In this document: piece by piece, positions 53,732-63,006 of the stretch
How the letters are laid out: each line of letters begins with the position of its first letter
Numbering within the stretch: position 1 is the first letter of the stretch
From: Roseitalea porphyridii
Lineage (GTDB): Bacteria; Pseudomonadota; Alphaproteobacteria; Rhizobiales; Rhizobiaceae
Direction: 5' to 3'
NCBI RefSeq assembly: GCF_004331955.1
Contig: NZ_CP036532.1
Location: forward strand, 3,038,001-3,102,000
Length of the DNA: 64,000 bases
Made by a program: the position numbers and the translations under genes
Notes under the pieces: model-generated
What the model was told of the DNA's origin: nothing
What the model saw: only the letters and a program-made list of their open reading frames with translations
Databases searched by the model: none

Positions 53732-55291
53732 ATGAAGCATTTCCTGGCTGCGGCGCTCACCGCGGCGGCGCTGGCGATATCGGCGCCCGCCTTCGCCCAG
53801 ACCCCGCCCAACGTCCTGGTGGTGGGCCAGATCGCCGAACCCAAGTCGCTGGACCCGCACGCGGTCACGGCGGTCAACGACTTCCGCATCCTGGTGAACC
53901 TCTATGACGGGCTGACGCGCTACAGGGACGGCACGCTGGAGCCCGAACCCTCGCTCGCCGAAAGCTGGGAAGTGTCCGACGACGGCACCGTCTACACCTT
54001 CTCCCTGCGCCAGGACGTGACCTTCCATGACGGCACGCCCTTCAACGCCGAGGCGGTCAAGTTCAACTTCGACCGCATGCTCGACGAGGACCATCCCTAC
54101 CACGACACCGGACCGTTCCCGCTGGCCTTCTACTTCTCGGCCGTCGACGAGGTCACGGTGATCGACGAGTTCACCGTCGAGTTCCGGCTCGGCGAGCCCT
54201 ATGCGCCGTTCCTGTCCAACCTCGCCTATCCGACCGGCCTGATCGTCTCGCCGGCGGCGGTGATGGAGCATGGCGCCGATTTCGGCCGCAACCCCTCCGG
54301 CACCGGCGCCTATTCCTTCGTCGAGTGGGAGCCCAACACCCAGGTCACGATCCAGCGCAACGCCGACTGGTGGGACGGTGCTCCCGATCTCGAAGGCATC
54401 GTCTACCGGCCGATCACCGACGCCAACACGCGCATCGCCGAGATGCTCTCGGGCGGCATCGACGTGATGGTCGAGGTGCCGCCGGACAGCCTCGCCCAGT
54501 TCCGCGACGGCGGCGACTTCAACGTCTACGAACAGGCCGGCCCGCACGTGTGGTTCCTGATCCTGAACATGAAGGAAGGCCCGTTCGCCGAAAAGGCCGT
54601 GCGCCAGGCCGCCAACTACGCCATCGACAAGACGGCGATCGTCGAGAACATCCTTCAGGGCACCGCCGAAGTGGCCGCCGGCCCGACCCCGCCGGCCTTC
54701 GCCTGGGCCTACAACGAGGAACTCGAACCCTACCCGCACGACCCCGACCGCGCCCGCGAACTGCTCGAAGAGGCCGGCTATGACGGCGAGACGGTGACCT
54801 TCTACGTCACCGAGGGCGGCTCGGGCATGCTCGATCCGGTCGCCATGGGCACCGCGATCCAGGCGGACCTCGAAGCGGTCGGCATGGATGTCGAGATCGA
54901 GACCTATGAGTGGAACACCTTCCTCGGTCGCGTGAACCCGGGACTCGAGGGCAAGGCCGACATGGCCGAGATGGCGTGGATGACCAACGATCCGGACACA
55001 CTGCCCTTCCTGGCGCTGCGCACCGCAGCCTGGCCCGAGGAGGGCGGCTTCAACTCGGGCTACTATTCCAACCCCGAGGTGGACGACCTGCTCGAACAGG
55101 CGCGCCGCGCCACCAACCAGGACGAACGCGCCGAACTCTACAAGCAGATGCAGCAGATCGTGCAGGAGGACGCGCCCTGGGTGTTCGTCGCCAACTGGAA
55201 GCAGAACGCGGTGACCACGGCGGCGGTCGAAAACTTCAAGCTGCAGCCGTCCTTCTTCCTGATGCTGCAGGACGTCGCCAAGCCGCAATAG
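53732..55291 (+). CDS. ABC transporter substrate-binding protein (dipeptide/oligopeptide/nickel class)
   Basis: The 519-residue periplasmic SBP_bac_5 protein has a signal peptide (MKHFLAAALTAAALAISAPAFAQ) and the DppA-like core: AEPKSLDPHAVTAVNDFRILVNLYDGL near 35, LAESWEVSDDGTVYTFSLRQDVTFHDGTPFNAEAVKFNFDRML near 80-115, and NPSGTGAYSFVEWEPNTQVTIQRNADWW near 190. Ligands of this class include peptides, opines, amides and sugars; the amidase genes in the operon point to an amide or carbamoyl compound. The ATG at 53732 has AAAGGGAG; upstream in-frame codons overlap the divergent gene. Confidence 0.92.
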   Translation: MKHFLAAALTAAALAISAPAFAQTPPNVLVVGQIAEPKSLDPHAVTAVNDFRILVNLYDGLTRYRDGTLEPEPSLAESWEVSDDGTVYTFSLRQDVTFHDGTPFNAEAVKFNFDRMLDEDHPYHDTGPFPLAFYFSAVDEVTVIDEFTVEFRLGEPYAPFLSNLAYPTGLIVSPAAVMEHGADFGRNPSGTGAYSFVEWEPNTQVTIQRNADWWDGAPDLEGIVYRPITDANTRIAEMLSGGIDVMVEVPPDSLAQFRDGGDFNVYEQAGPHVWFLILNMKEGPFAEKAVRQAANYAIDKTAIVENILQGTAEVAAGPTPPAFAWAYNEELEPYPHDPDRARELLEEAGYDGETVTFYVTEGGSGMLDPVAMGTAIQADLEAVGMDVEIETYEWNTFLGRVNPGLEGKADMAEMAWMTNDPDTLPFLALRTAAWPEEGGFNSGYYSNPEVDDLLEQARRATNQDERAELYKQMQQIVQEDAPWVFVANWKQNAVTTAAVENFKLQPSFFLMLQDVAKPQ

Positions 55292-55339
55292 GCGCCGGGG
55301 ACGCCTCATGCGGCGATATCCGCCCGACCGCGGACCTCG

Positions 55340-55408
55340 TTCCGGGGCTTGTCCCCGGAACTCAGTCAGGCCGCAACCAGCATGGATCCCGGGGACGAAC
55401 CCCGGGAT
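55340..55408. repeat. Palindromic intergenic element inside the ABC operon
   Basis: Two hairpins, TTCCGGGG/CCCCGGAA (55340-55360) and ATCCCGGGG/CCCCGGGAT (55386-55408), sit between the binding-protein gene and the permease gene. The CCGGGGACAAGC-type sequence resembles a common alphaproteobacterial repeat. As a transcript hairpin it could stabilise the binding-protein mRNA. Confidence 0.65.
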
Positions 55409-55429
55409 GACGGCGCGGGGTAAGCCAGC

Positions 55430-56374
55430 ATGATCGCCTACATCGCCAAGCGTCTGCTCGCCGCCATTCCGGTCCTGTTCGGGCTGACCATCATCGTCTT
55501 CGCCATCATGGCGCTGATCCCCGGCGATCCGGCCCAGGCGATCCTGGGCAATTTCGCCACCCCCGAGAACGTCGAAAAGCTCAATCGCGACCTCGGCCTC
55601 GACAAGCCGCTGGTCCAGCAATACTTCATCTGGCTGGGCAACCTGTTCCAGGGCGATCTCGGCCGCTCCTACATGCAGAACCGGCCCGTGCTCGACATCG
55701 TGCTCGAGCGTTTCAACGCCACGCTGATCCTCGCCGGCACCGCGCTCGTCCTGTGCTCGGTACTCGGCCTGATAGCCGGCGTGATCTCCGCCGTGCGCCA
55801 GTATGGCTGGGCCGACAAGGCGATCACCTTCATCGTCCTGATCGGCATCTCGATCCCCTCCTTCTGGCTCGGCCTGCTACTGATCCTGGTCTTCGCCGTC
55901 AACCTGCGCTGGTTCCCCGCCTCGGGCATGTATTCGATCTTCGGCGGGGGCGATCTGCCCGACCTTCTGCATCATCTGTTCCTGCCAGCGCTGACGCTCG
56001 CCGTCGTCGCCACCGGCGTCATCGCGCGCCTGACGCGCACCGCCATGCTCGAAGTGCTGCGCCAGGATTTCATCCGCACCGCGCGCGCCAAGGGGCTGAG
56101 CGAGCGCACCGTCATCTACAAGCACGCCTTCAAGGCCGCGCTCGTCACGGTCATTCCGGTGATCGGCATCCAGGCCGGCTTCGTGCTCGGTGGGGCGGTC
56201 TATATCGAGACCGTCTTCCAGTGGCCCGGCATCGGTTCGATGCTGGTCACCGCCATCTCGACGCGCGATCTCCTGCTCGTGCAGGGCGGCGTGCTCGTCG
56301 TCGCCGCCGCCTACGTGCTGTTCAACCTGGCCGCCGATGTGGTCCAGACCATTCTCGATCCGAGGCTGCGCTGA
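55430..56374 (+). CDS. ABC transporter permease (DppB-type)
   Basis: The 314-residue inner-membrane permease has six hydrophobic helices and the DppB features: [36 protein letters not shown] at the N-terminus, [39 protein letters not shown] near 63, and the EAA loop [30 protein letters not shown] near 208. It ends [11 protein letters not shown], the usual DppB end. Its start follows a GGGTAAG element after the repeat. Its stop overlaps the ATG of the fused permease-ATPase by one base. Confidence 0.94.
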   Translation: MIAYIAKRLLAAIPVLFGLTIIVFAIMALIPGDPAQAILGNFATPENVEKLNRDLGLDKPLVQQYFIWLGNLFQGDLGRSYMQNRPVLDIVLERFNATLILAGTALVLCSVLGLIAGVISAVRQYGWADKAITFIVLIGISIPSFWLGLLLILVFAVNLRWFPASGMYSIFGGGDLPDLLHHLFLPALTLAVVATGVIARLTRTAMLEVLRQDFIRTARAKGLSERTVIYKHAFKAALVTVIPVIGIQAGFVLGGAVYIETVFQWPGIGSMLVTAISTRDLLLVQGGVLVVAAAYVLFNLAADVVQTILDPRLR

Positions 56375-58314
56375 TGACCGCCGTCGAAAGCGCCCCGATC
56401 CAGCCCGCCAGAAAGCCCTCAGGCCGGCCAAGCGCAACCCGGCTGCTGCTCAACAACACGCTCGCCACCGCCGGGCTTGTGGTCCTTGCCGCGATCGTGC
56501 TGATCGCGCTCGCCGCGCCGATCCTGCCGCTCGCCGACCCCGATGCGACCGCGCCCGCCAACCGCCTGCTGCGGCCGCTTGCCGAAGGCCATCTGCTCGG
56601 CACCGATGCGCTCGGCCGCGACATCCTCTCCCGGCTGATCTGGGGCACCCGCGTCAGCCTCGCCGTCGGCATCTCGGCAACGCTGATCGCCGCCTTCTTC
56701 GGCTCGCTGATCGGCCTGGTCGCCGGCTATGCGGGCGGCCGCATCGACACGGTGCTGATGCGCGGCATCGACATGGTCATGGCCTTTCCCTACATCCTGC
56801 TTGCATTGGCGATCGTCGCCGTGCTCGGGCCGGGGCTTCTCAACGCGCTCTACGCCATCGCCGTCGTCAACATCCCCTTCTTCGCGCGCAACATTCGCGG
56901 CATCACGCTCGGCCTTGCCCGGCGCGAATTCGTCGACGCGGCGCGGCTTTCGGGCAAGAGCCACGCGCAGATCCTGTTCATCGAGGTGCTGCCGAACGTG
57001 CTGCCGGTGATCGTCATCACCATGTCGACCACGGTCGGCTGGATGATCCTGGAGACGGCCGGCCTGTCCTTCCTCGGCCTTGGCGCACAGCCGCCGCAAG
57101 CCGATCTCGGCTCGATGCTGGGCGACGGCCGCAAGATCCTTTTCACCGCCCCACACGTCTCGATCATTCCCGGCCTGATGATCTTCGTGCTCGTCATGAG
57201 CATCAACCTGCTCGGCGACGGCGTGCGCGACGTGCTCGACCCGCGCCTGAAATCCGGCGCGCTATCGCGGCCGGTCGCGCGCACGGCGGTGATGCGCGAG
57301 GGCCTCGTGCCCGATGTCGCGCCCGATCCCGACGCGGTGCTCGACGTGCGCGACCTGAATACCCAGTTCCGGCTCGGCGGCGATGTCTACAGGGCGGTCG
57401 GCGGCGTCGACATGCGCGTCGGCAAGGGCGAATGCCTGGGGATCGTCGGCGAGAGCGGCTCGGGCAAGTCGGTCTCGGCCATGTCGATCATGGGGCTGGT
57501 GCCGAGCCCGCCCGGCCGCATCACCGGTGGCGTGGCGCTGCTCGAGGGCGAGGACCTGTTTTCGGCGTCCGACGCGCGCATCCGGCAATTGCGCGGCTCG
57601 GCGGTCAGCCACGTCTTCCAGGACCCGCTGTCGACGCTGCATCCTTTGTTCACCGTGGGCGATCAGCTCGTCGAGGCGATCCGGGCGCACGATCCCCTTC
57701 CGAAGGCCGAGGCCGGCCGCAAGGCCGCCGAACTGCTCCGCATCGTGCGCATTCCGAACCCTTCCGAGCGCATGAAGGCCTATCCGCACGAATTGTCCGG
57801 CGGCATGCGCCAGCGCGTGTGCATCGCCATGGCGCTCGCCCATGACGCGCGCGTGATCATCGCCGACGAGCCGACCACCGCGCTCGACGTCACGGTGCAG
57901 GCGCAGGTGCTGTCGCTGCTCGACACGCTGCGCGCCGAACGCGACACGGGGATCCTGTTCATCACCCATGATTTCGGCGTGGTCTCGGCGATCTGCGACC
58001 GCGTCGCGGTCATGTATGCGGGCAGGTTCGTCGAGACCGGCACGACCGAGGAGATCCTTTCGGCCCCCGCCCATCCCTATACGGCCAAGCTGATCGACTG
58101 CGTGCCGGTGCTGGGCGAGCCCGACCGCCGGCTCGACGCGATCGAGGGCCGCCCGCCCATGGTCAACGATCTGCCCGAGGGCTGCGCCTTCGCGCCGCGC
58201 TGCCCGCGCGCGCAGGCCGACTGCCGCGCCGCGCCGATCGGCCTGACCGAACTGGGCGAAGGCCGCACCGTGCGCTGCATCCACCCGCTGACCGGGGACG
58301 ACCGCGATGCCTGA
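56374..58314 (+). CDS. Fused ABC permease (DppC) and ATP-binding protein (DppD)
   Basis: The single 646-residue chain carries two subunits. Residues 1 to about 295 are a DppC-like permease (six helices; [31 protein letters not shown] loop [30 protein letters not shown], end [15 protein letters not shown]). Residues about 322-646 are a DppD-like ATPase with Walker A GESGSGKS, signature [15 protein letters not shown], Walker [17 protein letters not shown] and the OppD/F C-terminal [14 protein letters not shown] Cys cluster. A linker of about 25 residues joins them. Fusion at the natural gene boundary fits the usual order, and the frame is uninterrupted. Confidence 0.93.
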   Translation: MTAVESAPIQPARKPSGRPSATRLLLNNTLATAGLVVLAAIVLIALAAPILPLADPDATAPANRLLRPLAEGHLLGTDALGRDILSRLIWGTRVSLAVGISATLIAAFFGSLIGLVAGYAGGRIDTVLMRGIDMVMAFPYILLALAIVAVLGPGLLNALYAIAVVNIPFFARNIRGITLGLARREFVDAARLSGKSHAQILFIEVLPNVLPVIVITMSTTVGWMILETAGLSFLGLGAQPPQADLGSMLGDGRKILFTAPHVSIIPGLMIFVLVMSINLLGDGVRDVLDPRLKSGALSRPVARTAVMREGLVPDVAPDPDAVLDVRDLNTQFRLGGDVYRAVGGVDMRVGKGECLGIVGESGSGKSVSAMSIMGLVPSPPGRITGGVALLEGEDLFSASDARIRQLRGSAVSHVFQDPLSTLHPLFTVGDQLVEAIRAHDPLPKAEAGRKAAELLRIVRIPNPSERMKAYPHELSGGMRQRVCIAMALAHDARVIIADEPTTALDVTVQAQVLSLLDTLRAERDTGILFITHDFGVVSAICDRVAVMYAGRFVETGTTEEILSAPAHPYTAKLIDCVPVLGEPDRRLDAIEGRPPMVNDLPEGCAFAPRCPRAQADCRAAPIGLTELGEGRTVRCIHPLTGDDRDA

Positions 58315-59296
58315 CGCCGCGCTTCTGACCATCGAGGGCGTCGACAAGACCTTCGGCGGCGGCCGCACGCTGCTCGGCGCAGACCGACCTGCCGTCCACG
58401 CCGTACAGGACGTCTCGCTCGACGTCCGCCCCGGCGAGACGCTCGGCGTCGTCGGCGAATCGGGCTGCGGCAAGTCCACCCTCGCCCGCATGATCGTCGG
58501 GCTCGACCGGCCGACCGGCGGCCGCATCACGTTCGATGGCCGCGATCTGGCCGCCGAGGCCGGCCGCGATCTCAGGCGCCTGTCGCGCGACGTGCAATAT
58601 GTGTTTCAGGACCCGGTCGCCTCGCTCAATCCGCGCAAGACCATCCGCACCATCCTCGAAGCGCCGCTGAAACATCTGACCGATCTGGATGCGGCCGGCC
58701 GGCGCAAGCGGCTCGAGGAACTGATGAACGCGGTCAATCTGGCGCCGGGTTTCCTCGATCGCTATCCGCACGAATTCTCCGGCGGTCAGGCCCAGCGCAT
58801 CGGCATCGCCCGGGCGCTCGCCGCCGATCCCAAGCTGATCGTGCTCGACGAACCGGTCTCGGCGCTCGACGTGTCGGTGCAGGCGCAGGTGCTCAACATT
58901 CTGGATGATCTGAAGGACCGGTTCGGGCTGACCTACGTCTTCATCAGCCATGACCTGTCGGTCGTCGAAAGCGTCTCCGACCGGGTCGCGGTGATGTATT
59001 TCGGCCGGATCGTCGAGGTCGGGCCGGCGCGCGCCGTGTTCGGCCGGCCGCGCCATCCCTATACGCACCTGCTGCTCAATTCGGCCCCCGCGCCCGGCCG
59101 CAAGTCGCTGATCCCCGAGGATGCCGAGACCGAACTGCCCGACCCCTACAACCCGCCACCGGGCTGTCCCTTCTTCGCGCGCTGTCCGCGCGGCACCGAC
59201 ATCTGCACCTCGGCCATGCCGCCGCTCGAGGCCGCACCCGACGACGCCCGCCACCGCGCCGCCTGCTATCACCCGCACGGCGAGGCGGCCCCATGA
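58307..59296 (+). CDS. ABC transporter ATP-binding protein (DppF-type)
   Basis: The second ATPase of the importer, 329 residues, has Walker [36 protein letters not shown] (DppF Q-loop stretch), signature [17 protein letters not shown], Walker [15 protein letters not shown] and the C-terminal [14 protein letters not shown] Cys cluster of the OppD/OppF group that can bind an iron-sulfur cluster or zinc. It overlaps the previous gene by eight bases and the GntR gene by four. Confidence 0.95.
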   Translation: MPDAALLTIEGVDKTFGGGRTLLGADRPAVHAVQDVSLDVRPGETLGVVGESGCGKSTLARMIVGLDRPTGGRITFDGRDLAAEAGRDLRRLSRDVQYVFQDPVASLNPRKTIRTILEAPLKHLTDLDAAGRRKRLEELMNAVNLAPGFLDRYPHEFSGGQAQRIGIARALAADPKLIVLDEPVSALDVSVQAQVLNILDDLKDRFGLTYVFISHDLSVVESVSDRVAVMYFGRIVEVGPARAVFGRPRHPYTHLLLNSAPAPGRKSLIPEDAETELPDPYNPPPGCPFFARCPRGTDICTSAMPPLEAAPDDARHRAACYHPHGEAAP

Positions 59297-60087
59297 CCGG
59301 CAACGCCACCGGGCCGGTCGACCTGCCGCCGCCGCCCGCGCCGGCGCGCCGGCGCAAGCGGCCCGACATGATCGCCGACGCCATCCGCGACAAGATCATG
59401 CAGTCGGACCTTCAGCCCGGCGAGCGCGTGCCGACCGAATGGCTCGCCGACGAGGCCCTGCGCGCCTCGCGCGGCACGCTGCGCGAGGCCATGAAGATCC
59501 TCGAATTCCAGGGGCTGATCGCCACCCGCACCGGCCCCGGCGGCGGCGCCTTCGTCAGCGCCGTCGAGGAGAACCATGCGCTCGGCATGCTCAACAATCT
59601 GTTCGTCTTCGATCCGCCCTCGATCGCCGACATCTATGCGGTGCGCAAGATGATCGAACCGGCGATCGCCGCCGAAGCCGCCCGGACCGGCATTGCCGAG
59701 ACGGCCTTCGAGGCGCTGCAGGCCACCGTGCGGCTCTACGAGCGCGAACCGGCCTCGGCCGAGGAGGAATACGGCCAGCGGCTGGCCGAACTCGACTTCC
59801 ACGCCGAGCTGGCGCGCACCTCGTCCAACCGGCTGTTCGGCCTGATCGCCTTTCTGATGCTCGGCCTTCTGCGCGACATGACCGTGTGCCGGCAGATCTA
59901 CCAGCAGCCCAATCCCGGCCTGCGCGAGACCGGTCTGCACTATCAGGTGCGCCTTCTGCGCGCGATCCGGGCGCGCGACGTCGACGCCGCCCGCGCGATC
60001 ATGCACGAGCACATGGTCGAGGCCGAACAGTACATGCTCGAACGGGCCGCGATGCGCGCGCGGCCGGGGCGCGGCGAGGATGGCTGA
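59293..60087 (+). CDS. GntR-family transcriptional regulator (FadR/FCD subfamily)
   Basis: The 264-residue regulator has an N-terminal winged helix (MIADAIRDKIMQSDLQPGERVPTEWLADEALRASRGTLREAMKILEFQGLIATRTGPGGGAFV, residues 26-88) and an all-helical FCD ligand domain (about 105-245) with RLAELDFHAELARTSSNRLF and LHYQVRLLRAIRARDVDAARAIMHEHM, which carry metal-binding His. It lies inside the importer operon, so it likely represses the cluster and is relieved by the transported compound. It overlaps the genes on either side by 4 and 8 bases. Confidence 0.92.
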   Translation: MTGNATGPVDLPPPPAPARRRKRPDMIADAIRDKIMQSDLQPGERVPTEWLADEALRASRGTLREAMKILEFQGLIATRTGPGGGAFVSAVEENHALGMLNNLFVFDPPSIADIYAVRKMIEPAIAAEAARTGIAETAFEALQATVRLYEREPASAEEEYGQRLAELDFHAELARTSSNRLFGLIAFLMLGLLRDMTVCRQIYQQPNPGLRETGLHYQVRLLRAIRARDVDAARAIMHEHMVEAEQYMLERAAMRARPGRGEDG

Positions 60088-61030
60088 ACGCGGCGGACCA
60101 TGGCGCACCATCCACAGCGCCCACCACCATTGCGGCTGGGACAATGCGATCGAACCGGTCGCCCATGTCGCGCCGGGCGAAACGATCACGCTCGAATGCC
60201 TCGACGCGGCCAGCGGCCACTATACGCGGCACAGCACCAGCGCCGACATCGCGACGATGGACCCCGATGCCGTCAACCCGGTCACCGGCCCCATCCATGT
60301 CGACGGCGCCGAGCCGGGCGATGCGCTCAAGGTGACGATCGTCGATCTCGCCCCGTCGGGCTTTGGCTGGAGCGCGCTGATCCCCGGCTTCGGCCTACTC
60401 GCCGACCAGTTCCCCGACCCGCACCTGCAGCTCTGGGACTATGACCGCGCCGCCCGCGCGCCCGCCTTGCTGGGCGCCCATGCGCGCGTGCCGCTCAAGC
60501 CCTTTGTCGGCACGATCGGCGTCGCCCCCGGTGCCCCGGGCCGGCACGCCATCATCCCGCCGCGCCGCGTCGGCGGCAACATGGACGTGCGCGATCTGGC
60601 CGCCGGCACCGAGCTCATCCTTCCGGTCGAGGTGGCGGGCGCGCTGTTTTCGGCCGGCGACACCCACGCCGCGCAGGGCGATGGCGAGGTGTGCGGCACG
60701 GCGATTGAGAGCGCCATGGATCTGACGGTCAGGGTCGACCTGATCAAGGACGCCGCGCCGCGCTTTCCGCACTTTTCGACGCCGGGCCCGGTGACCCGCC
60801 ATCTGGACGGTGCCGGCTACGAGGTGACCACCGGCATCGGCCCGGACCTGATGGCCGCCGCGCGCGATGCGGTATCCGGCATGATCGATCATCTCGGCGC
60901 CTGGCGGCAAATGCCGCCCGAGGACGCCTATGTCTTGTGCTCGGTGTGCGGTGACCTGCGCATCTCCGAGATCGTCGACGCGCCCAACTGGGTGGTCTCG
61001 TTCTACCTGCCCCGGATCGTCTTCGCGTAA
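60080..61030 (+). CDS. Acetamidase/formamidase-family amidohydrolase
   Basis: The 316-residue enzyme belongs to the FmdA/AmdA family that hydrolyses short amides to the acid and ammonia. Features: HHHCGWDNAIEPVAHVAPGETITLECLDAASGHYTRHST near residue 14, GPIHVDGAEPGDALKVTIVDL near 72, VGTIGVAPGAPGRHAIIPPRRVGGNMDVRDL near 143 and FSAGDTHAAQGDGEVCGTAIE near 188, the family's metal and substrate motifs. It overlaps the GntR gene, the last gene of the amide cluster. Length is typical. Confidence 0.92.
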   Translation: MAERGGPWRTIHSAHHHCGWDNAIEPVAHVAPGETITLECLDAASGHYTRHSTSADIATMDPDAVNPVTGPIHVDGAEPGDALKVTIVDLAPSGFGWSALIPGFGLLADQFPDPHLQLWDYDRAARAPALLGAHARVPLKPFVGTIGVAPGAPGRHAIIPPRRVGGNMDVRDLAAGTELILPVEVAGALFSAGDTHAAQGDGEVCGTAIESAMDLTVRVDLIKDAAPRFPHFSTPGPVTRHLDGAGYEVTTGIGPDLMAAARDAVSGMIDHLGAWRQMPPEDAYVLCSVCGDLRISEIVDAPNWVVSFYLPRIVFA

Positions 61031-61191
61031 CCGGCGACTTCCATTCGCGCCGGATCGCTGATGCTTCGCCCCGCCCGCGCAGGAGGCCCTGAGGACTTGC
61101 GGCCGTCGGACACCCCTTTCCCGCGGCGATCGCGCCTTGAGCTTTGCGGCGGCGGCCCATACAAGCGGCGCACGCGAACAAGGGGACGGAC

Positions 61192-61857
61192 ATGGCAAGT
61201 GGTGGGGCAAGTGGTGGGGCTAGCGGCGGTGCAAGCGGCGCAATCAGGCTGCACAGGGGCGATCTGAGCGAGGACGCGGCCGCGCGCTACGGCGACCGCA
61301 TCGCCATCGACACCGAAACGCTCGGGCTCAATCCGCACCGCGACCGTCTGTGCGTGGTCCAGCTTTCGCCCGGCGACGGCACCGCCGACGTGATCCAGAT
61401 CGCCAGCGGCCAGAAGCGCGCTCCCAACCTCGTCCGGCTCCTGCGCGACCGCAAGAGGACCAAGATCTTCCATTTCGGCCGGTTCGACATCGCCGTGCTC
61501 GAAAAGGCCTTCGGCGTGTCGACCCAGCCGGTCTTCTGCACCAAGATCGCCTCCAAGCTGACCCGCACCTATACCGACCGGCACGGGCTCAAGGATCTGG
61601 TCCGCGAACTGCTCGATGTCGAGATATCCAAGCAGCAGCAATCGTCCGACTGGGCGGCCGAGACGCTCACCGACGCGCAACTCGCCTATGCGGCCAGCGA
61701 TGTGCTGCACCTGCACGCGCTGATGGACGCGCTGGTGTTGCGGCTCGAACGCGAAGGACGCACCCGCGAGGCCGAGGCCTGCTTCCGCTTCCTGCCCACC
61801 CGCGCCCGGCTCGATCTGATGGGCTGGCCCGACGAGGACATCTTCGCGCACAGCTGA
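61192..61857 (+). CDS. Ribonuclease D-type 3'-5' exonuclease with N-terminal tandem repeat
   Basis: The 221-residue protein has the DEDDy exonuclease core: IAIDTETLGLNPHRDRLCVVQLSPGD (Asp/Glu, near 33), KIFHFGRFDIAVLEKAFG (Asp) and LAYAASDVLHLHALMDAL (Tyr/Asp, near 162-180), with HGLKDLVRELLDVEISKQQQSSDW between. This is the short RNase D form without HRDC domain. Its first 17 residues are ASGG repeats encoded by imperfect 12-base units (61195-61242). Substrate is probably tRNA or mRNA 3' ends. Its ATG follows AGGGGACGGAC; the original start may have been further in, near AIRLHRGDL. Confidence 0.9.
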   Translation: MASGGASGGASGGASGAIRLHRGDLSEDAAARYGDRIAIDTETLGLNPHRDRLCVVQLSPGDGTADVIQIASGQKRAPNLVRLLRDRKRTKIFHFGRFDIAVLEKAFGVSTQPVFCTKIASKLTRTYTDRHGLKDLVRELLDVEISKQQQSSDWAAETLTDAQLAYAASDVLHLHALMDALVLRLEREGRTREAEACFRFLPTRARLDLMGWPDEDIFAHS

Positions 61858-61868
61858 GGCGTTCTTCG

Positions 61869-62558
61869 ATGGACAATCCGCTTATGATCTTCGACTGCGA
61901 TGGCGTGCTCATCGACAGCGAGGCGGTCTACCTGCAGGTCGAACTGGGCTTTCTCGCCGCCAAGGGGGTCAGCGTCGACCGCGACTGGTATGTCGGCGCC
62001 TTCATGGCGCTGGCGGCCGACAAGTGGCGCCGGCAACTGTCGGACCTCTTGCTCGAAAGGACCGGCGCGCCGCTGACCGACGACGACTATGTTGCGCTCA
62101 AGAGCGAGTCGCGCCGCCGCGTGATCGAGGACGTGCGGCCGATCGCGGGGATCGACGCACTCCTTCGGCGCCTGACCGCGCCGCGCTGCGTCGCCTCGTC
62201 GACGCAGTTGCCGTTCCTGCCGCTCAAGCTCGAGCGCGCCGGGCTGGACCGCTTCTTCGGCGAAAACGTCTTCTCGGGCGACATGGTCGAAAACGGCAAG
62301 CCTTCGCCGGACCTTTTCGAACTGGCCGCCCGCAGGATGGGGTTTTCGCCGGGCGACTGCATCACGGTCGAGGACAGCGCCAACGGCGTGCGCGGGGCCA
62401 GGGCGGCCGGACAGTTCGTCATCGGCTTCACGGGCGGGGGCCACTGGTCCGACAAGTCGGGCGCGCAACTGCGCGATGCCGGCGCGGACATGGTCGTCGC
62501 CAGCCATGCCGAACTCGCCGACTGGCTTTCGGAAAACACGGGCGCGCTTGTCGCCTAA
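61869..62558 (+). CDS. HAD-superfamily hydrolase (beta-phosphoglucomutase/GPH-like phosphatase)
   Basis: The 229-residue cytosolic protein has the HAD motifs: motif I IFDCDGVLIDSE (DxDGV, residues 7-18), motif II CVASSTQ near 114, motif III/Lys VENGKPSPDLF near 140, and motif IV CITVEDSANGVRGARAAG near 160 (VEDS). It resembles phosphoglycolate or sugar-phosphate phosphatases with a helical cap (about 20-85); the real substrate is unknown. It follows the RNase D gene by 11 bases and converges on the next gene with a four-base overlap of their ends. Confidence 0.87.
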   Translation: MDNPLMIFDCDGVLIDSEAVYLQVELGFLAAKGVSVDRDWYVGAFMALAADKWRRQLSDLLLERTGAPLTDDDYVALKSESRRRVIEDVRPIAGIDALLRRLTAPRCVASSTQLPFLPLKLERAGLDRFFGENVFSGDMVENGKPSPDLFELAARRMGFSPGDCITVEDSANGVRGARAAGQFVIGFTGGGHWSDKSGAQLRDAGADMVVASHAELADWLSENTGALVA

Positions 62559-62884
62559 TCCCGCCTTTTGACGATGCCGACGCGGCGCATCACCTCGTCG
62601 GGGATACGATAGGTCCGCGTCAGGTGATGGTCCGTCTTCAGGCCCAGAAAGTCGCGCTGGATGAACAGCGCCCAGGCGCAATCGGCCGCCTCCTGCACCA
62701 GCTCGGTCCGGTCGCGGTTGGCGCCGGGCGTGGCGTCGTGCCGCTCGAGCGCGGCGAGCGCGGCCTCCAGCTTCTTGCCGGCGCGGCCGAGCGCTGCGGC
62801 CGTCTCCTGGGCCGCCTCGTAGGCGAACGCGTCGATCGTCGCCTCGCCGTTGGCCAGCTTGCGCAGTTGCGGCGCCTTGAGCAT
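62555..62884 (-). CDS. Small conserved protein, possibly DUF6665 family
   Basis: The 109-residue, helix-rich protein has ATIDAFAYEAAQETAAALGRAGKKLEAALAALERHD, then LVQEAADCAWALFIQRDFLGLKTDHHLTRTYRIPDEVMRRVGIVKRR. The pattern ALGRAGKKLE...WALFIQRDFLGL...YRIPDEVMRRVG resembles the DUF6665 group of alphaproteobacteria, function unknown. It overlaps the convergent HAD gene by four bases and shares the strand of rpsA, from which it is separated by a terminator. Confidence 0.7.
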   Translation of the reverse strand: MLKAPQLRKLANGEATIDAFAYEAAQETAAALGRAGKKLEAALAALERHDATPGANRDRTELVQEAADCAWALFIQRDFLGLKTDHHLTRTYRIPDEVMRRVGIVKRRD

Positions 62885-62946
62885 GGCGCTCCCCGTTCGT
62901 TCCGACCCGTCGAGAAATAGCAGCCCGGCCGGCTCTGTCGAGGCCG

Positions 62947-62978
62947 AAAAAAGCCCGCCGGTCGGGCGACCGGCGGGC
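62947..62978 (-). terminator. Rho-independent terminator of rpsA
   Basis: An eleven-base-pair perfect stem (GCCCGCCGGTC/GACCGGCGGGC, 62953-62978) with GGGC loop lies 29 bases after the rpsA stop and is followed leftward on the minus strand by a six-T tract (AAAAAA at 62947-62952 on plus). Confidence 0.92.
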
Positions 62979-63006
62979 TCTGAGGATAGTGGTTGGACGG
63001 GGCGGC

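Noticed and set aside
53714-55621. Long minus-strand frame opposite the ABC binding-protein gene
   Set aside because: Shadow of a clear periplasmic binding-protein gene; composition is low-complexity antisense and crosses the repeat between genes.
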